The position numbers and the translations under genes are program-made. Under the pieces are notes generated by a model. That model was not told the DNA's origin. It did not search any database and saw nothing but the letters and a program-made list of their open reading frames with translations. A DNA stretch of 64,000 nt, taken from NCBI GenBank assembly GCA_030531005.1, contig JAUMTW010000002.1, positions 326,190 to 390,189 on the forward strand. The letters run 5' to 3'. The DNA comes from Corynebacterium sp. Its GTDB lineage: Bacteria > Actinomycetota > Actinomycetes > Mycobacteriales > Mycobacteriaceae. Positions 27,464-36,371 of this stretch are shown here, in pieces (the stretch's first letter is position 1; every line of letters begins with the position of its first letter).

Positions 27464-28435
27464 ATGAATTCAAATTTGGCTATTGCTACCACGGCAACCA
27501 AGAGTGGTATCCATGCCCTCCGGGAGCGCAAAGCACAGCGTGCCCGCGATAACTACACCACCCTACTGCACAATGCCCGCGACTTAGAAGAGGCCAGGGA
27601 GGCTGCTCGTTTGGCCGTAGCTGGTACAACCCAGCACGACGTTAAGAAGCAGCCAGAACTGCAATCCTTAGCTGAGCAGGCTCGTCGTCGTCTCGATGAG
27701 GCTGTAGCAGAGGCGAATAAGCGCAAGGAAGAAGCCGCTCAGGCTACAAAGAAGGCTACAAAGAAAGCCAAGAAGCAGGCGAAAAAGGCCGCTAAGCAGG
27801 CGAAGCAAGAGGCAAAGAAAGTCGCAGCCCAAGCTAAGGACCTAGCAAATGATGCTGCTCAAACCACCGGTGAGGCTTGGAACAAGGCCACTGATGTGGC
27901 AGCAGATACTGCACAGCAGGTAAAGGAAAGCACTGTGAACACTGCGGCTGCTGCGCAAGATGCACTTGAAAGCGCTGGTAAAGACGCAAAAAAGAAGGCA
28001 AAGAAGGCTGAAAAGCAAGGCAAGAAGCAAGCCAAAAAGGCGAAAAAGGATGGCAAGAAGCTGTCTTGCAAGGCTAAGCGTCAGGTCAAGAAGGCAGAGA
28101 AGAAAGCCGCCAAAAAGGCTAACGTGCAGCAGCGCTCCACAAGTGCTGTAGTGCTACGCCGTGCTGGTCTACTCGCACTGCTCGCTTCTTTGGCCTATGG
28201 CATCTACTACTTGGTTACCAACAAGACTGCTACTGATGAGGTCGCTACTACCCCACCAACCACCGCAGATTATGAGAAAGATGAGGTTGCTTCCTCCATC
28301 CGGGAGACTCAGGAAAAGCTGGTGTACTCTAGCGAGACCCCAATCTTCGATGAGGTCGTTAACAATAGTGACTCTCTAGATGCCCAGCTTGGCGAGGCAG
28401 TGACAGACGCTGCAGAAGAAACCAAGGAAGACTAA
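27464..28435 (+). CDS. Lys/Ala-rich protein with one membrane helix
   Basis: 323 residues from ATG 27464, with GAGGA six bases upstream. Residues about 75-230 are an extremely Lys/Ala-rich, coiled-coil or histone-H1-like tract (many KKAKKQAKKAAKQAK-type runs), broken by a less basic section (DVAADTAQQVKESTVNTAAA). One membrane helix follows (LLALLASLAYGIYYLVTN, about 235-255), and the last 70 residues are acidic. The layout suggests a basic cytoplasmic domain tethered to the membrane with an acidic outer tail, or the reverse. Such tails bind DNA, teichoic-type polymers or polyphosphate in other proteins. No named family recognised. It is divergent from ppiA. Confidence 0.75.
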   Translation: MNSNLAIATTATKSGIHALRERKAQRARDNYTTLLHNARDLEEAREAARLAVAGTTQHDVKKQPELQSLAEQARRRLDEAVAEANKRKEEAAQATKKATKKAKKQAKKAAKQAKQEAKKVAAQAKDLANDAAQTTGEAWNKATDVAADTAQQVKESTVNTAAAAQDALESAGKDAKKKAKKAEKQGKKQAKKAKKDGKKLSCKAKRQVKKAEKKAAKKANVQQRSTSAVVLRRAGLLALLASLAYGIYYLVTNKTATDEVATTPPTTADYEKDEVASSIRETQEKLVYSSETPIFDEVVNNSDSLDAQLGEAVTDAAEETKED

Positions 28436-28491
28436 TTCTGCCGTCGGGTGTGACTCCACTACTCTCCGCCACACCCTTGCGATCAGAAGAT

Positions 28492-28538
28492 AAAGCGGGC
28501 GTGCTCTCCCCTACTCAATAGGAAGGCACGCCCGCTTT
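28492..28538. terminator. Bidirectional terminator
   Basis: A perfect 13-bp stem (AAAGCGGGCGTGC and complement, 28492-28504 with 28526-28538). It lies between the convergent Lys-rich gene and the ABC ATPase gene and can serve both. Confidence 0.8.
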
Positions 28539-28545
28539 ATGTTGT

Positions 28546-29337
28546 CTACGCTGAGCTGCGTTGGAGTTCGTGGCTGAGAGCATCAAGTTCACTACCACCG
28601 GCCATATGGCCGGTGAGTTCTTCAACAGTGATCTCATCGCGAGACGCTGCCAAAACCTGCCGGCCCAGCTTGAGGATGCGGAAGTGATCGCCAACTAAAT
28701 AGGCATGGTGTGGGTTGTGGGTAATAAACACCACTGCAATTCCCTGTTTGCGCGCTGCAGTGATGAAGCGCAGCACCACACCAGATTGCTTCACGCCCAA
28801 CGCTGCGGTGGGCTCATCAAGAATGAGCACTCGGGCGCCAAAGTAGATAGCGCGAGCAATAGCGACTACTTGGCGTTGACCCCCAGACAGGCTGCCAATT
28901 TCCACGTTCACATCCGGGATATCCACGCCCATCTCGAGCAGCTGGTTGCGTGTGATCTCTCGCATTTCCCCCGCACGTAGGCGCCCCCAAGGCTTCGTGA
29001 GTTCTTGTCCGAGAAAGAAATTACGCCAGACCGGCATGGTGGTAACCACCGCTAGGTCTTGGTACACGGTGGCAATGCCGGCATCTAAGGCAGCACGCGG
29101 TGATTGGAATACTGTGGGCTGACCATCGATAAGCAATGTACCGGAAGTATGCTTGTGCAAACCGGCCAGGATCTTAATCAAGGTGGACTTGCCGGCACCA
29201 TTATCGCCAAGCACGCAGGTAACTTCTCCGGCACGGATATCCATATCCACACCGCGTAGTGCTGCGAAATTGCCATAGGACTTCGTAATATCCCGCAGAC
29301 TAATGATGGCAGTTTCACTTTGGTTTTGCGGAGCCAT
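28546..29337 (-). CDS. Sugar ABC transporter ATP-binding protein
   Basis: 263 residues from ATG 29337 (AAAGGA upstream; TAATG overlap with the permease stop). Walker A is GDNGAGKST, the signature LSGGQRQ, Walker B VLILDEPTAALG, and the switch His is in FITHN. It resembles the ribose/fructose-type carbohydrate ATPases but contains a single nucleotide-binding domain rather than the fused pair common in that group, so it should act as a homodimer. It is last in a binding protein-permease-ATPase operon. Confidence 0.9.
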   Translation of the reverse strand: MAPQNQSETAIISLRDITKSYGNFAALRGVDMDIRAGEVTCVLGDNGAGKSTLIKILAGLHKHTSGTLLIDGQPTVFQSPRAALDAGIATVYQDLAVVTTMPVWRNFFLGQELTKPWGRLRAGEMREITRNQLLEMGVDIPDVNVEIGSLSGGQRQVVAIARAIYFGARVLILDEPTAALGVKQSGVVLRFITAARKQGIAVVFITHNPHHAYLVGDHFRILKLGRQVLAASRDEITVEELTGHMAGGSELDALSHELQRSSA

Positions 29338-30371
29338 TAAGCGCGTCCTTTCGAAAATTGGGCCACCGTATTGTTGGTAAATACCGCCCAAAGCAGCATC
29401 GCGCCGAGGAAGAACTTAAACCAGTCTGGATTCCACCCAGCAAATACAATGCCCTGGTTGGTCATGCCGAAGATGAAGGCACCAATGGCCATTCCAATAG
29501 CGGTACCGCGTCCGCCGGTAAGCGCACAACCACCGATCACGGCGGCAATGATGTAGAGGAACTCATTGCCCACACCTTGTCCGGATTGAATGGAATCGAA
29601 ATTAAAGAGATTATGCATTCCTACAAACCAGGCCGCAAAGCCCACGAACATAAAGAGTATGACCTTCACCCGGCGTACGGGTACGCCTACGGCACGGGCG
29701 GCATCAGCATTACCACCAACAGCAAATATCCAATTGCCAAAGGTGGTTTTATATAGCAACCAAGAGGCAATGGCGACGAAGAGTAGCCACCAGAGGATGA
29801 TCGTTTTAAAGGTAACTCCACCAATTGTGATGCTGCCGGCAAAAACAGTCTTTGCGGAGTTAAAACCTTCCATATCGGCGATAGTTGGGGTGGCTACCTG
29901 ATCGGTCACTGCCTTGGTGATCGCCAAATTAAGGCCCTGGAGCATGAGGAACACCGAGAGGGTGATCAAGAAACTTGGTATACCGGTACGGGTAACGAGG
30001 AAACCATTAAGTGCACCAATACTCAGGGCAATAGCCAGGGAGAGCCCAGCGCCGACCCACGAGTTCAGGTGCAGGTTATAGTTCAACATGGTCGCAGCTA
30101 AGGCCGCGGTGGTAACTGCGACACCAGAGGAAAGGTCGAATTCATCCCCGATCATCAACATACCCACGGCTAGCGCCACAATACCTAAGGTGGCCGATGC
30201 ATAGAGCACGGTTGCGAATGCTTCCCAGGATCGAAATGCTGGGGCGATAGCAAAGAAGAGCGCAAAGATGAGGATTGCACCCAGCGCACTCGTTAGTTCT
30301 GGGCGGCGAATAAATACGCCCAGGCCTTGGAAGCGGCTGAGGCGATCATCACCAGTAGTGTCGGTACTCAT
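29337..30371 (-). CDS. Sugar ABC transporter permease
   Basis: 344 residues with eight to ten membrane helices, of the RbsC/MglC-type permease family (GIPSFLITLSVFLMLQGLNL, IGGCALTGGRGTAIGMAIGA). It forms the translocation pore, probably as a dimer. It is coupled on both sides by TAATG overlaps to the binding-protein and ATPase genes. Confidence 0.92.
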   Translation of the reverse strand: MSTDTTGDDRLSRFQGLGVFIRRPELTSALGAILIFALFFAIAPAFRSWEAFATVLYASATLGIVALAVGMLMIGDEFDLSSGVAVTTAALAATMLNYNLHLNSWVGAGLSLAIALSIGALNGFLVTRTGIPSFLITLSVFLMLQGLNLAITKAVTDQVATPTIADMEGFNSAKTVFAGSITIGGVTFKTIILWWLLFVAIASWLLYKTTFGNWIFAVGGNADAARAVGVPVRRVKVILFMFVGFAAWFVGMHNLFNFDSIQSGQGVGNEFLYIIAAVIGGCALTGGRGTAIGMAIGAFIFGMTNQGIVFAGWNPDWFKFFLGAMLLWAVFTNNTVAQFSKGRA

Positions 30372-31411
30372 TAGCGTAATCCCTCCCGGGCTGCTTCGGC
30401 GATGGTGTCTACATTGCTGGCATCCACAAAACTGGGGCCGGTGTAGACTGGGCGGCCACCGCCTACGGTGGTGCCATTCCTTAAGGCCAACCAGAGGGAA
30501 TCCACTGCCATATAGCCTTGCAGATATGGTTGTTGATCCACTGCGAATTGAACATCGCCGGCTTCAATCGCATTAACGAGTTCCGCATTCGTATCGAAGG
30601 TGGCAATGGAAACATCAGCCCCGGCATCTTTGGCGGCATCAATGGTAGTTAAAGCAACCGGTGCCACCAGGCCCATAACCCAGTCGATACTGGAGTCCTG
30701 AGAAAGTTTGGATTGCAAGGTGGCTTGGACAGCAGAAAGGTCGCGGCCATTGACGTAGAGAATTTCTACCTTCGCTCCAGTGGCTCCCTTGGAGAGACCA
30801 TCGCAGCGGGCTTCCTGCGAAGAGTTGCCTTGTTCGTGAATCACGCACAGCACATGCTTGGCACCTTGTTCTGCTAAACGCTGGCCTGCTTGTTCTCCGG
30901 CGACAGATTCTTCTTGACCAAAGAATCCTTGGAGGTCATAGTCTTGGTAGGCATCCATACCGGCATTAAATGCCACGGTGGGAATACCTGCATGTACCGC
31001 TGCTGCTGCTGTTGGTCCTACTGCAGTGGCATTAGGCAGCGTGAGCGCAATGCCATCGACATTGGAATCTATGGCGGATTGTACGAAGTTGACCTGGTTG
31101 GGGATTTCGGGGTCTGAGGAATAGCGCAGTTCAATGTTATCTTTCTGCGCAGCGTCTTGCGCACCCTTACGCACAAGGTCCCAGAAGGTATCACCGGGTG
31201 CTCCATGAGTAATCATGGAGACCACGTAGCGTGGGGTGTTCACTCCCCCACTGAGGTCACTGCTGTCTTCGGAACGTGGTGCCCCACCGGTTTCAGAGCA
31301 GGCAGTCAGACTCAAACCTAGAATCAAGCTGAATATTGCTGCCCCGGTGCGCTTATGCGCAATGCGTCGCTGGAAGGACACATGGTGGAGGCGGGATAGG
31401 AATTTTTGCAC
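30371..31411 (-). CDS. Sugar ABC transporter substrate-binding lipoprotein
   Basis: 346 residues. A signal peptide with lipobox LTAC (GAAIFSLILGLSLTACSETG) precedes a type I periplasmic-binding fold (YVVSMITHGAPGDTFWDLVR, DSNVDGIALTLP, VAFNAGMDAYQDY, ATFDTNAEL). Such proteins bind pentoses, hexoses or inositol; the ligand cannot be read here. The start is GTG 31411, with weak translation signals and a TATACC -10-like element three bases upstream, so a later start (GTG 31381) is possible. It is the first gene of the operon. Confidence 0.88.
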   Translation of the reverse strand: MQKFLSRLHHVSFQRRIAHKRTGAAIFSLILGLSLTACSETGGAPRSEDSSDLSGGVNTPRYVVSMITHGAPGDTFWDLVRKGAQDAAQKDNIELRYSSDPEIPNQVNFVQSAIDSNVDGIALTLPNATAVGPTAAAAVHAGIPTVAFNAGMDAYQDYDLQGFFGQEESVAGEQAGQRLAEQGAKHVLCVIHEQGNSSQEARCDGLSKGATGAKVEILYVNGRDLSAVQATLQSKLSQDSSIDWVMGLVAPVALTTIDAAKDAGADVSIATFDTNAELVNAIEAGDVQFAVDQQPYLQGYMAVDSLWLALRNGTTVGGGRPVYTGPSFVDASNVDTIAEAAREGLR

Positions 31412-31678
31412 CTAGGTATACTCTCCCAATATTCTGCTTTTTTCAAACATATTCCCAGTTAAACGGGTATTTGTTAATCGATTCACTGGCGCTTACCTGC
31501 ACAAGCGGGTCACCCTTTTTAGGGGGAAGCTTACCGGCGTGTCGTGCCCTATTTACATTTTGTGTACAAGAAAACACCACGGAATCAACCCAATAAGAAA
31601 TGGCCTGGGACATGCTTTCCCAAACCATTATTCTTTCCAACTGCTAGCGCTACGTACGCTCCGTTAAGTATCTATGCA

Positions 31679-33094
31679 CTAATACTCTGCGGCTACAGTA
31701 CCTATTTCGCGTCGCGCTGCCGGACGGAAGACGCCTGCGCCATGGCGCCAGCGATAATAACCCAAGCACATCAGGGTGAAAGGAATGCCGAAATACAGCG
31801 AGGCGCGCTGTTCAGCATCAAAGGCCACTCCGATTAAGGAGATGAGCAAGAAGAACAGTGCCAGATATGGCACGACGGGGAAGCATGGGGAGTGGTACGG
31901 CAGTTGCATTGGATCATTGCCTTCGCGTACGTACCACCGGCGAAAAGAGATCTGCGCGGCCACGATGATGAGCCACACAGCTACAACCGCAAAGCCAGAG
32001 ACCGAGACTAGGGCCAAGAAGAGACTGCCCGGCGCAACCACACTCGACAGCAAGGAGAGCAGCGCACCCACCATAGAGACACACAGTGCCACCATAGGAA
32101 TACCGCGGCTGGTTGTGCGGGCCAAAGCCTGGGGAGCTTGGCCTTCTCGCGCCAAAGAATGCAACATGCGGGTACACGAGAATAGGCCAGAATTACCGGC
32201 AGAGACCAGGGCGATAATAATGACGAAGTTCATAATATCTGCGGCTGCTGGCAGCCCTACGGCATCAAAGACCGTCACAAAAGGACTTTCATCTAGGCCA
32301 GCTTCCTCATAGGGAATGATCGCAGCGATCACAGCAATAGCACCGACAAAAAAGATCGTCAGGCGTAGTACTGCAGTGCGGATCGCCTTCGGAATGGATT
32401 TGTGCGGATCAGCAGCTTCGCCACCAGCAACACCAATAAGTTCTGTACCGCTAAAGGCATAGAAGACTGCCAGGATGGTAATAAATACCCCGCCGAAGCC
32501 TTGGGGCCACCAACCATCAGCTGTGTGGTAGTTGCGAAAGCCAAAACCTGTGGCATCGGCAGCTGGGTTGATACCGATAATGGTGGCAGAACCCACGATG
32601 ATAAGAGCAACGACTGCGATGACCTTAATGAGCGAAAGCCAGAATTCAGTTTCTCCAAAAACGCGTGCGGAAATCGCGTTGAGAGTAAATAATGTTGCGG
32701 CAAATATCAAGCACCAGACCCACACTTCTGTATTTGGGAACCATCGTTGCATCAATATGCCTGAGGCGGTGAATTCACTACCTAAGGCAACGGCCCAACA
32801 CATCCAGTACAGCCAGGCGGTGGCAAAACCCCACGCTGGTCCTAGGTTGCGGGTGGCATAGACGTGAAAACCACCCGAGACTGGCCATACTACGGCTAAT
32901 TCACCCAGGCAGGTCATCACAAACCAGGCAACCAAAGCACCGATGCCATAGGCGATAACTGCACCCAAGGGACCTGCTTGGGCAATGGTGTAGCCCGAAG
33001 AAACAAAGAGCCCAGAACCGATAACTCCACCCAGAGCAATCATTACTAAATGCCGGGTGGTCATAGTTCTTTGTAGGGACGAGTGCTCAGCCAT
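31679..33094 (-). CDS. Amino-acid permease (APC family)
   Basis: 471 residues from ATG 33094, with twelve predicted membrane helices. APC signatures include MIALGGVIGSGLFVSSG near the N terminus and AFSGTELIGVAGGEAADPHKSIPKAI, typical of the AAT group (LysP, GabP, MmuP). It is divergent from a homocysteine S-methyltransferase gene. In other bacteria mmuP and mmuM lie together, so S-methylmethionine is a plausible substrate, by context only. The longer frame begins at a TTG seven codons up and is not favoured. Confidence 0.88.
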   Translation of the reverse strand: MAEHSSLQRTMTTRHLVMIALGGVIGSGLFVSSGYTIAQAGPLGAVIAYGIGALVAWFVMTCLGELAVVWPVSGGFHVYATRNLGPAWGFATAWLYWMCWAVALGSEFTASGILMQRWFPNTEVWVWCLIFAATLFTLNAISARVFGETEFWLSLIKVIAVVALIIVGSATIIGINPAADATGFGFRNYHTADGWWPQGFGGVFITILAVFYAFSGTELIGVAGGEAADPHKSIPKAIRTAVLRLTIFFVGAIAVIAAIIPYEEAGLDESPFVTVFDAVGLPAAADIMNFVIIIALVSAGNSGLFSCTRMLHSLAREGQAPQALARTTSRGIPMVALCVSMVGALLSLLSSVVAPGSLFLALVSVSGFAVVAVWLIIVAAQISFRRWYVREGNDPMQLPYHSPCFPVVPYLALFFLLISLIGVAFDAEQRASLYFGIPFTLMCLGYYRWRHGAGVFRPAARREIGTVAAEY

Positions 33095-33272
33095 GCTCTT
33101 CAATGTATAAAACAAGACCGCTTAGTCTAAATTTTTGGCACTTCCAGCTACCAGTTGTGAATGAAATTCAGCTATACCAGAGATTTTCTTCCCACATTCA
33201 CCATAGCGGGACGGTCAACCTAGCTTGAATATTATTGCCCTGTTTGAGCGAAGGTCTTACTAGACTGTGGGC

Positions 33273-34280
33273 ATGGCTAGCCTTCCTCTTGCTCCAGATG
33301 CTCCCCCTGCTACTACCGTTATTCTCGATGGCGGCTTGGGAACCTGGCTAGAACAGCGTGGTAATGATGTCACTGGTGCTTTATGGTCGGCTCAGATCCT
33401 GCTCGATAATCCCGCAGAGATAACCGCCGCGCATTGTGATTTCTACCAAGCCGGCGCCCAGATCGCTACAACCTGCAGTTATGAAGTAACCTATGACGGC
33501 CTGGCCACCCTCGGATATTCACCTACTCAGGTTGATGAAGTATTGCGTACGAGCGTGCGCCTGGCCCAGCAGGCCCGCGAGCTTGCCGATGCCACAGACA
33601 ACGACATAGACACTGCTGAGGGAGTAAGCCCTACCCGCCCTCGGTGGGTAGCCGCTTCAGTTGGCCCATACGGAGCTGGGCCAGGTGCAGGCACAGAATA
33701 TGATGGAGCATATGGGCTCGATATTGCTGACCTGGCCCAATGGCACCGCCGCCGTTTAGCAGTGCTTGATAGTGCTGGGGCAGATGCCTTGCTGTGTGAG
33801 ACTATCCCTTCCATCTTGGAAATTACTGCGCTATGCCAAGAGTTAGCAGCTTGTACTACCCCAGCTCTGCTCAGCATTAATATTCGCGCTCAGGATCCCG
33901 GCACTCCACATGCAGCTTCCTCTCTCCAACCGATACTTGCAGACGGTAGTTCCTTAGCAGCGGTAGCAGATGTTGTGCGCTCCTGCCCCCAGATTCACGC
34001 GCTCGGTGTGAATTGCTGTTCCGCTCCGTTGGCATTAGCGGCGGTAAAAGAATTGTCTCATCTCCTCTCACTACCGCTTATGGTGTATCCCAACAGTGGA
34101 GAATCTTGGGATCATGTGCAGCGGGTTTGGCAGGATCCCGTAGATGAAGATTTAAGTATTGTTACCAAGGTGCCGGAATTTGTAGCGCATAACGTGCGCT
34201 ACATTGGCGGGTGTTGCCGAGTGCGTCCGGCAGAGATTCAACAAATCGCAACGACTGTAGCATCATTGGATACTCCCTAA
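33273..34280 (+). CDS. mmuM: Homocysteine S-methyltransferase
   Basis: 335 residues of the BHMT-like family. The zinc ligands are the Cys in GVNCCS and the pair in GGCCRV; the N terminus has ILDGGLGTWLEQRG. It transfers a methyl group from S-methylmethionine (or SAM) to homocysteine to form methionine. ATG 33273 lies six bases after a -10-like TAGACT (33261-33266) and has no ribosome binding site, suggesting leaderless translation; a GTG two codons upstream is less likely. It is divergent from the amino-acid permease, giving a possible methionine-salvage pair. Confidence 0.9.
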   Translation: MASLPLAPDAPPATTVILDGGLGTWLEQRGNDVTGALWSAQILLDNPAEITAAHCDFYQAGAQIATTCSYEVTYDGLATLGYSPTQVDEVLRTSVRLAQQARELADATDNDIDTAEGVSPTRPRWVAASVGPYGAGPGAGTEYDGAYGLDIADLAQWHRRRLAVLDSAGADALLCETIPSILEITALCQELAACTTPALLSINIRAQDPGTPHAASSLQPILADGSSLAAVADVVRSCPQIHALGVNCCSAPLALAAVKELSHLLSLPLMVYPNSGESWDHVQRVWQDPVDEDLSIVTKVPEFVAHNVRYIGGCCRVRPAEIQQIATTVASLDTP

Positions 34281-34465
34281 AATAGCTCCAGGCAGTAGTC
34301 TGAAAGCTCTTTCTCTTCAGCGGTGGTCGCAGTTGCTATGCAAAGGTTGCGTGCCGTCCTTTGGTATTTATACCTGCTTAAGTGGGGTTTCCTGGGATTC
34401 ATGCCAGACACTACCCTATGCTGGAAGGTAATGATCCCTTCTCTGCTCCACTGTGAAACGAGGTT

Positions 34466-35641
34466 ATGATGAGCGCTACTTGGACCCAGCATGCAATTTT
34501 TTGGCAAGTCTATCCCCTAGGTTTTAGTAATGCCCCCATTTGGCACGAGCACGATGAAGAACCTCGTTTAGCATCCTTGACAGCCCAGCTTGATTATGTG
34601 GTGGCCTTAGGGGCTAATGGGTTAATTTTGGGACCAATTTTTCGTTCGCATACCCACGGCTATGACACCATTGATCACTTTCAGATTGATCCACGCCTGG
34701 GCACTCTCGAAGATTTTGAGGACTTGGTGACGGCAGCCCATGCCCGCGGGATTCGGATAATTTTGGACGGGGTGTTTAGCCATGCGGGTCAGGATTTTGT
34801 GCACCCAGAGCTTTTCGATGCCGCTGCCGTATTCGAAGGCCATGCAGATTTGCGACGCTTAGACCATACCAATCCAGCCACCGTGCGCTATGTCCAGGAG
34901 GTGATGGAATATTGGCTAGCTCGCGGCGTTGATGGATGGCGCTTAGATGCTGCATATTCTGTTGCCCCAGACTTTTGGGCTCAGATAATTCCTCGGGTAC
35001 AACAAAAATTTCCAGAATCCTGGCACCTCGCAGAAGTGATCCACGGTGACTACGATGCTTTCATTGCTGCTAGCCATATCGATTCTCTCACCCAGTATGA
35101 ATTGTGGAAGGCCATTTGGTCCGCCTTGAAAGAAGAAAACTTCTTCGAATTGGATTGGTCATTACAACGCCATCAAGAATTTTTAAGAAGCTTTATTCCC
35201 CAAACCTTCATTGGCAATCATGATGTAACCCGCATCGCTTCTCAAGTCGGGCGCCGTAAAGCGCTAAGTGCACTGGCTATTTTGCTAACTGTTGGGGGTA
35301 TCCCTTCCATGTATTATGGTGATGAGCTGGGCTATACCGGCATAAAAGAAGAGCGCTTCCGTGGCGATGATGCCATTAGGCCGGTCTTTGACTTCACTGG
35401 AAGTTCCGAGCAATTGGTCATGCTCAATGCTCATAAGGCACTCATTGCGCTGCGCCGCCAGCACCCTTGGCTCCTCCAAGCTGAACTTGAAGTAATTACT
35501 TTGGAAAATACTCGTTATGAATATCGGGCTATAAATTCAGCTGCTCCAGAGCAGTGGATTCGAATCATACTAGATAAGGATTATGCTGAAATTCAAGATT
35601 CAGCAAGCCAAATCTTATGGAGTACTCCTGATGACTGCTGA
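34466..35641 (+). CDS. GH13 alpha-amylase family enzyme
   Basis: 391 residues, a (beta/alpha)8 glycoside hydrolase. The nucleophile Asp is in GWRLDAAYS, the acid/base Glu in WHLAEVIHGD and the stabilising Asp in GNHDVTR. The first conserved region reads GVFSHAGQDF: where most GH13 enzymes have DxVxNH, Asn is replaced by Ser. No signal peptide, so intracellular. The C-terminal beta domain is short. Substrate could be a maltodextrin, trehalose or sucrose-type glucoside; not decidable here. ACGAGGT precedes ATG 34466. Its 3' end overlaps the methyltransferase by 11 bases. Confidence 0.88.
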   Translation: MMSATWTQHAIFWQVYPLGFSNAPIWHEHDEEPRLASLTAQLDYVVALGANGLILGPIFRSHTHGYDTIDHFQIDPRLGTLEDFEDLVTAAHARGIRIILDGVFSHAGQDFVHPELFDAAAVFEGHADLRRLDHTNPATVRYVQEVMEYWLARGVDGWRLDAAYSVAPDFWAQIIPRVQQKFPESWHLAEVIHGDYDAFIAASHIDSLTQYELWKAIWSALKEENFFELDWSLQRHQEFLRSFIPQTFIGNHDVTRIASQVGRRKALSALAILLTVGGIPSMYYGDELGYTGIKEERFRGDDAIRPVFDFTGSSEQLVMLNAHKALIALRRQHPWLLQAELEVITLENTRYEYRAINSAAPEQWIRIILDKDYAEIQDSASQILWSTPDDC

Positions 35642-36371
35642 TGATGATTTTCAAGCGCAATTAGATCAATACTGGTCTAACCGTGCCTCCAGCTATCACG
35701 ATTTTCAGCAGCATTCCACCCGCAGCGAGGCAGATCAAAAATTATGGACCCACCTCTTGTGTCCCATACTCGGTCCCGCAGCTGCGCAACCCATTGTGGA
35801 TGTGGGCACCGGTTCTGGCTATTTGGCGCAATTGCTTGGACGAGCCGGCTATCTGGTGCACGGAATAGATCATGCCCCTGGCATGCTCCACGAGGCCCAA
35901 CTTCAAGCTAACCGCGATAATGTGCCAATCAGCTTCAGCAGACAACATGCTCAGCATCTCGCTTTTCCCACTGCGAGTTTGCCTATCATTATTAACCGCT
36001 ATGTGCTTTGGACGTTATCCAACCCAGTAGCGGCACTCCAGGAATGGGCCCGCGTATTATGCCCCGGTGGCAAAATCATTGTTATTGATGCTGCCTGGTT
36101 TCCGCTGGGAGTCCCGCAGTCTCTCAACGTTCCGAGCTCTCAAGGAACAATCAATTTTGCCGATACCTACACTGCCAAGACTGTGCTCCAATTGCCTTTA
36201 GGTACTGCAAGCGGCGTAGACGACTATATTGCTACTTTTCATGCGGCCGGCCTGAATACAGTCCAATATCAAGAAATCCCCGAACTCGCTGCACTTGATG
36301 CGCAGTTCGGGGTTTCGCCGGGGCATGAATCCCGGCCAATTTTTCTCTTAGAATGGCAAAAACCTTGTTAG
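35631..36371 (+). CDS. Class I SAM-dependent methyltransferase
   Basis: 246 residues from ATG 35631 (GGAG eight bases upstream), overlapping the GH13 gene by 11 bases. Motif I is VDVGTGSGYLAQLL, motif II GIDHAPGML, and a later LCPGGKIIVIDAAWF segment fits post-motif strands. It looks like UbiE/methyltransferase type 11 small-molecule enzymes. Coupling to a GH13 enzyme is unusual and gives no clear pathway. It converges with the aldo/keto reductase, overlapping by four bases. Confidence 0.82.
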   Translation: MTADDDFQAQLDQYWSNRASSYHDFQQHSTRSEADQKLWTHLLCPILGPAAAQPIVDVGTGSGYLAQLLGRAGYLVHGIDHAPGMLHEAQLQANRDNVPISFSRQHAQHLAFPTASLPIIINRYVLWTLSNPVAALQEWARVLCPGGKIIVIDAAWFPLGVPQSLNVPSSQGTINFADTYTAKTVLQLPLGTASGVDDYIATFHAAGLNTVQYQEIPELAALDAQFGVSPGHESRPIFLLEWQKPC

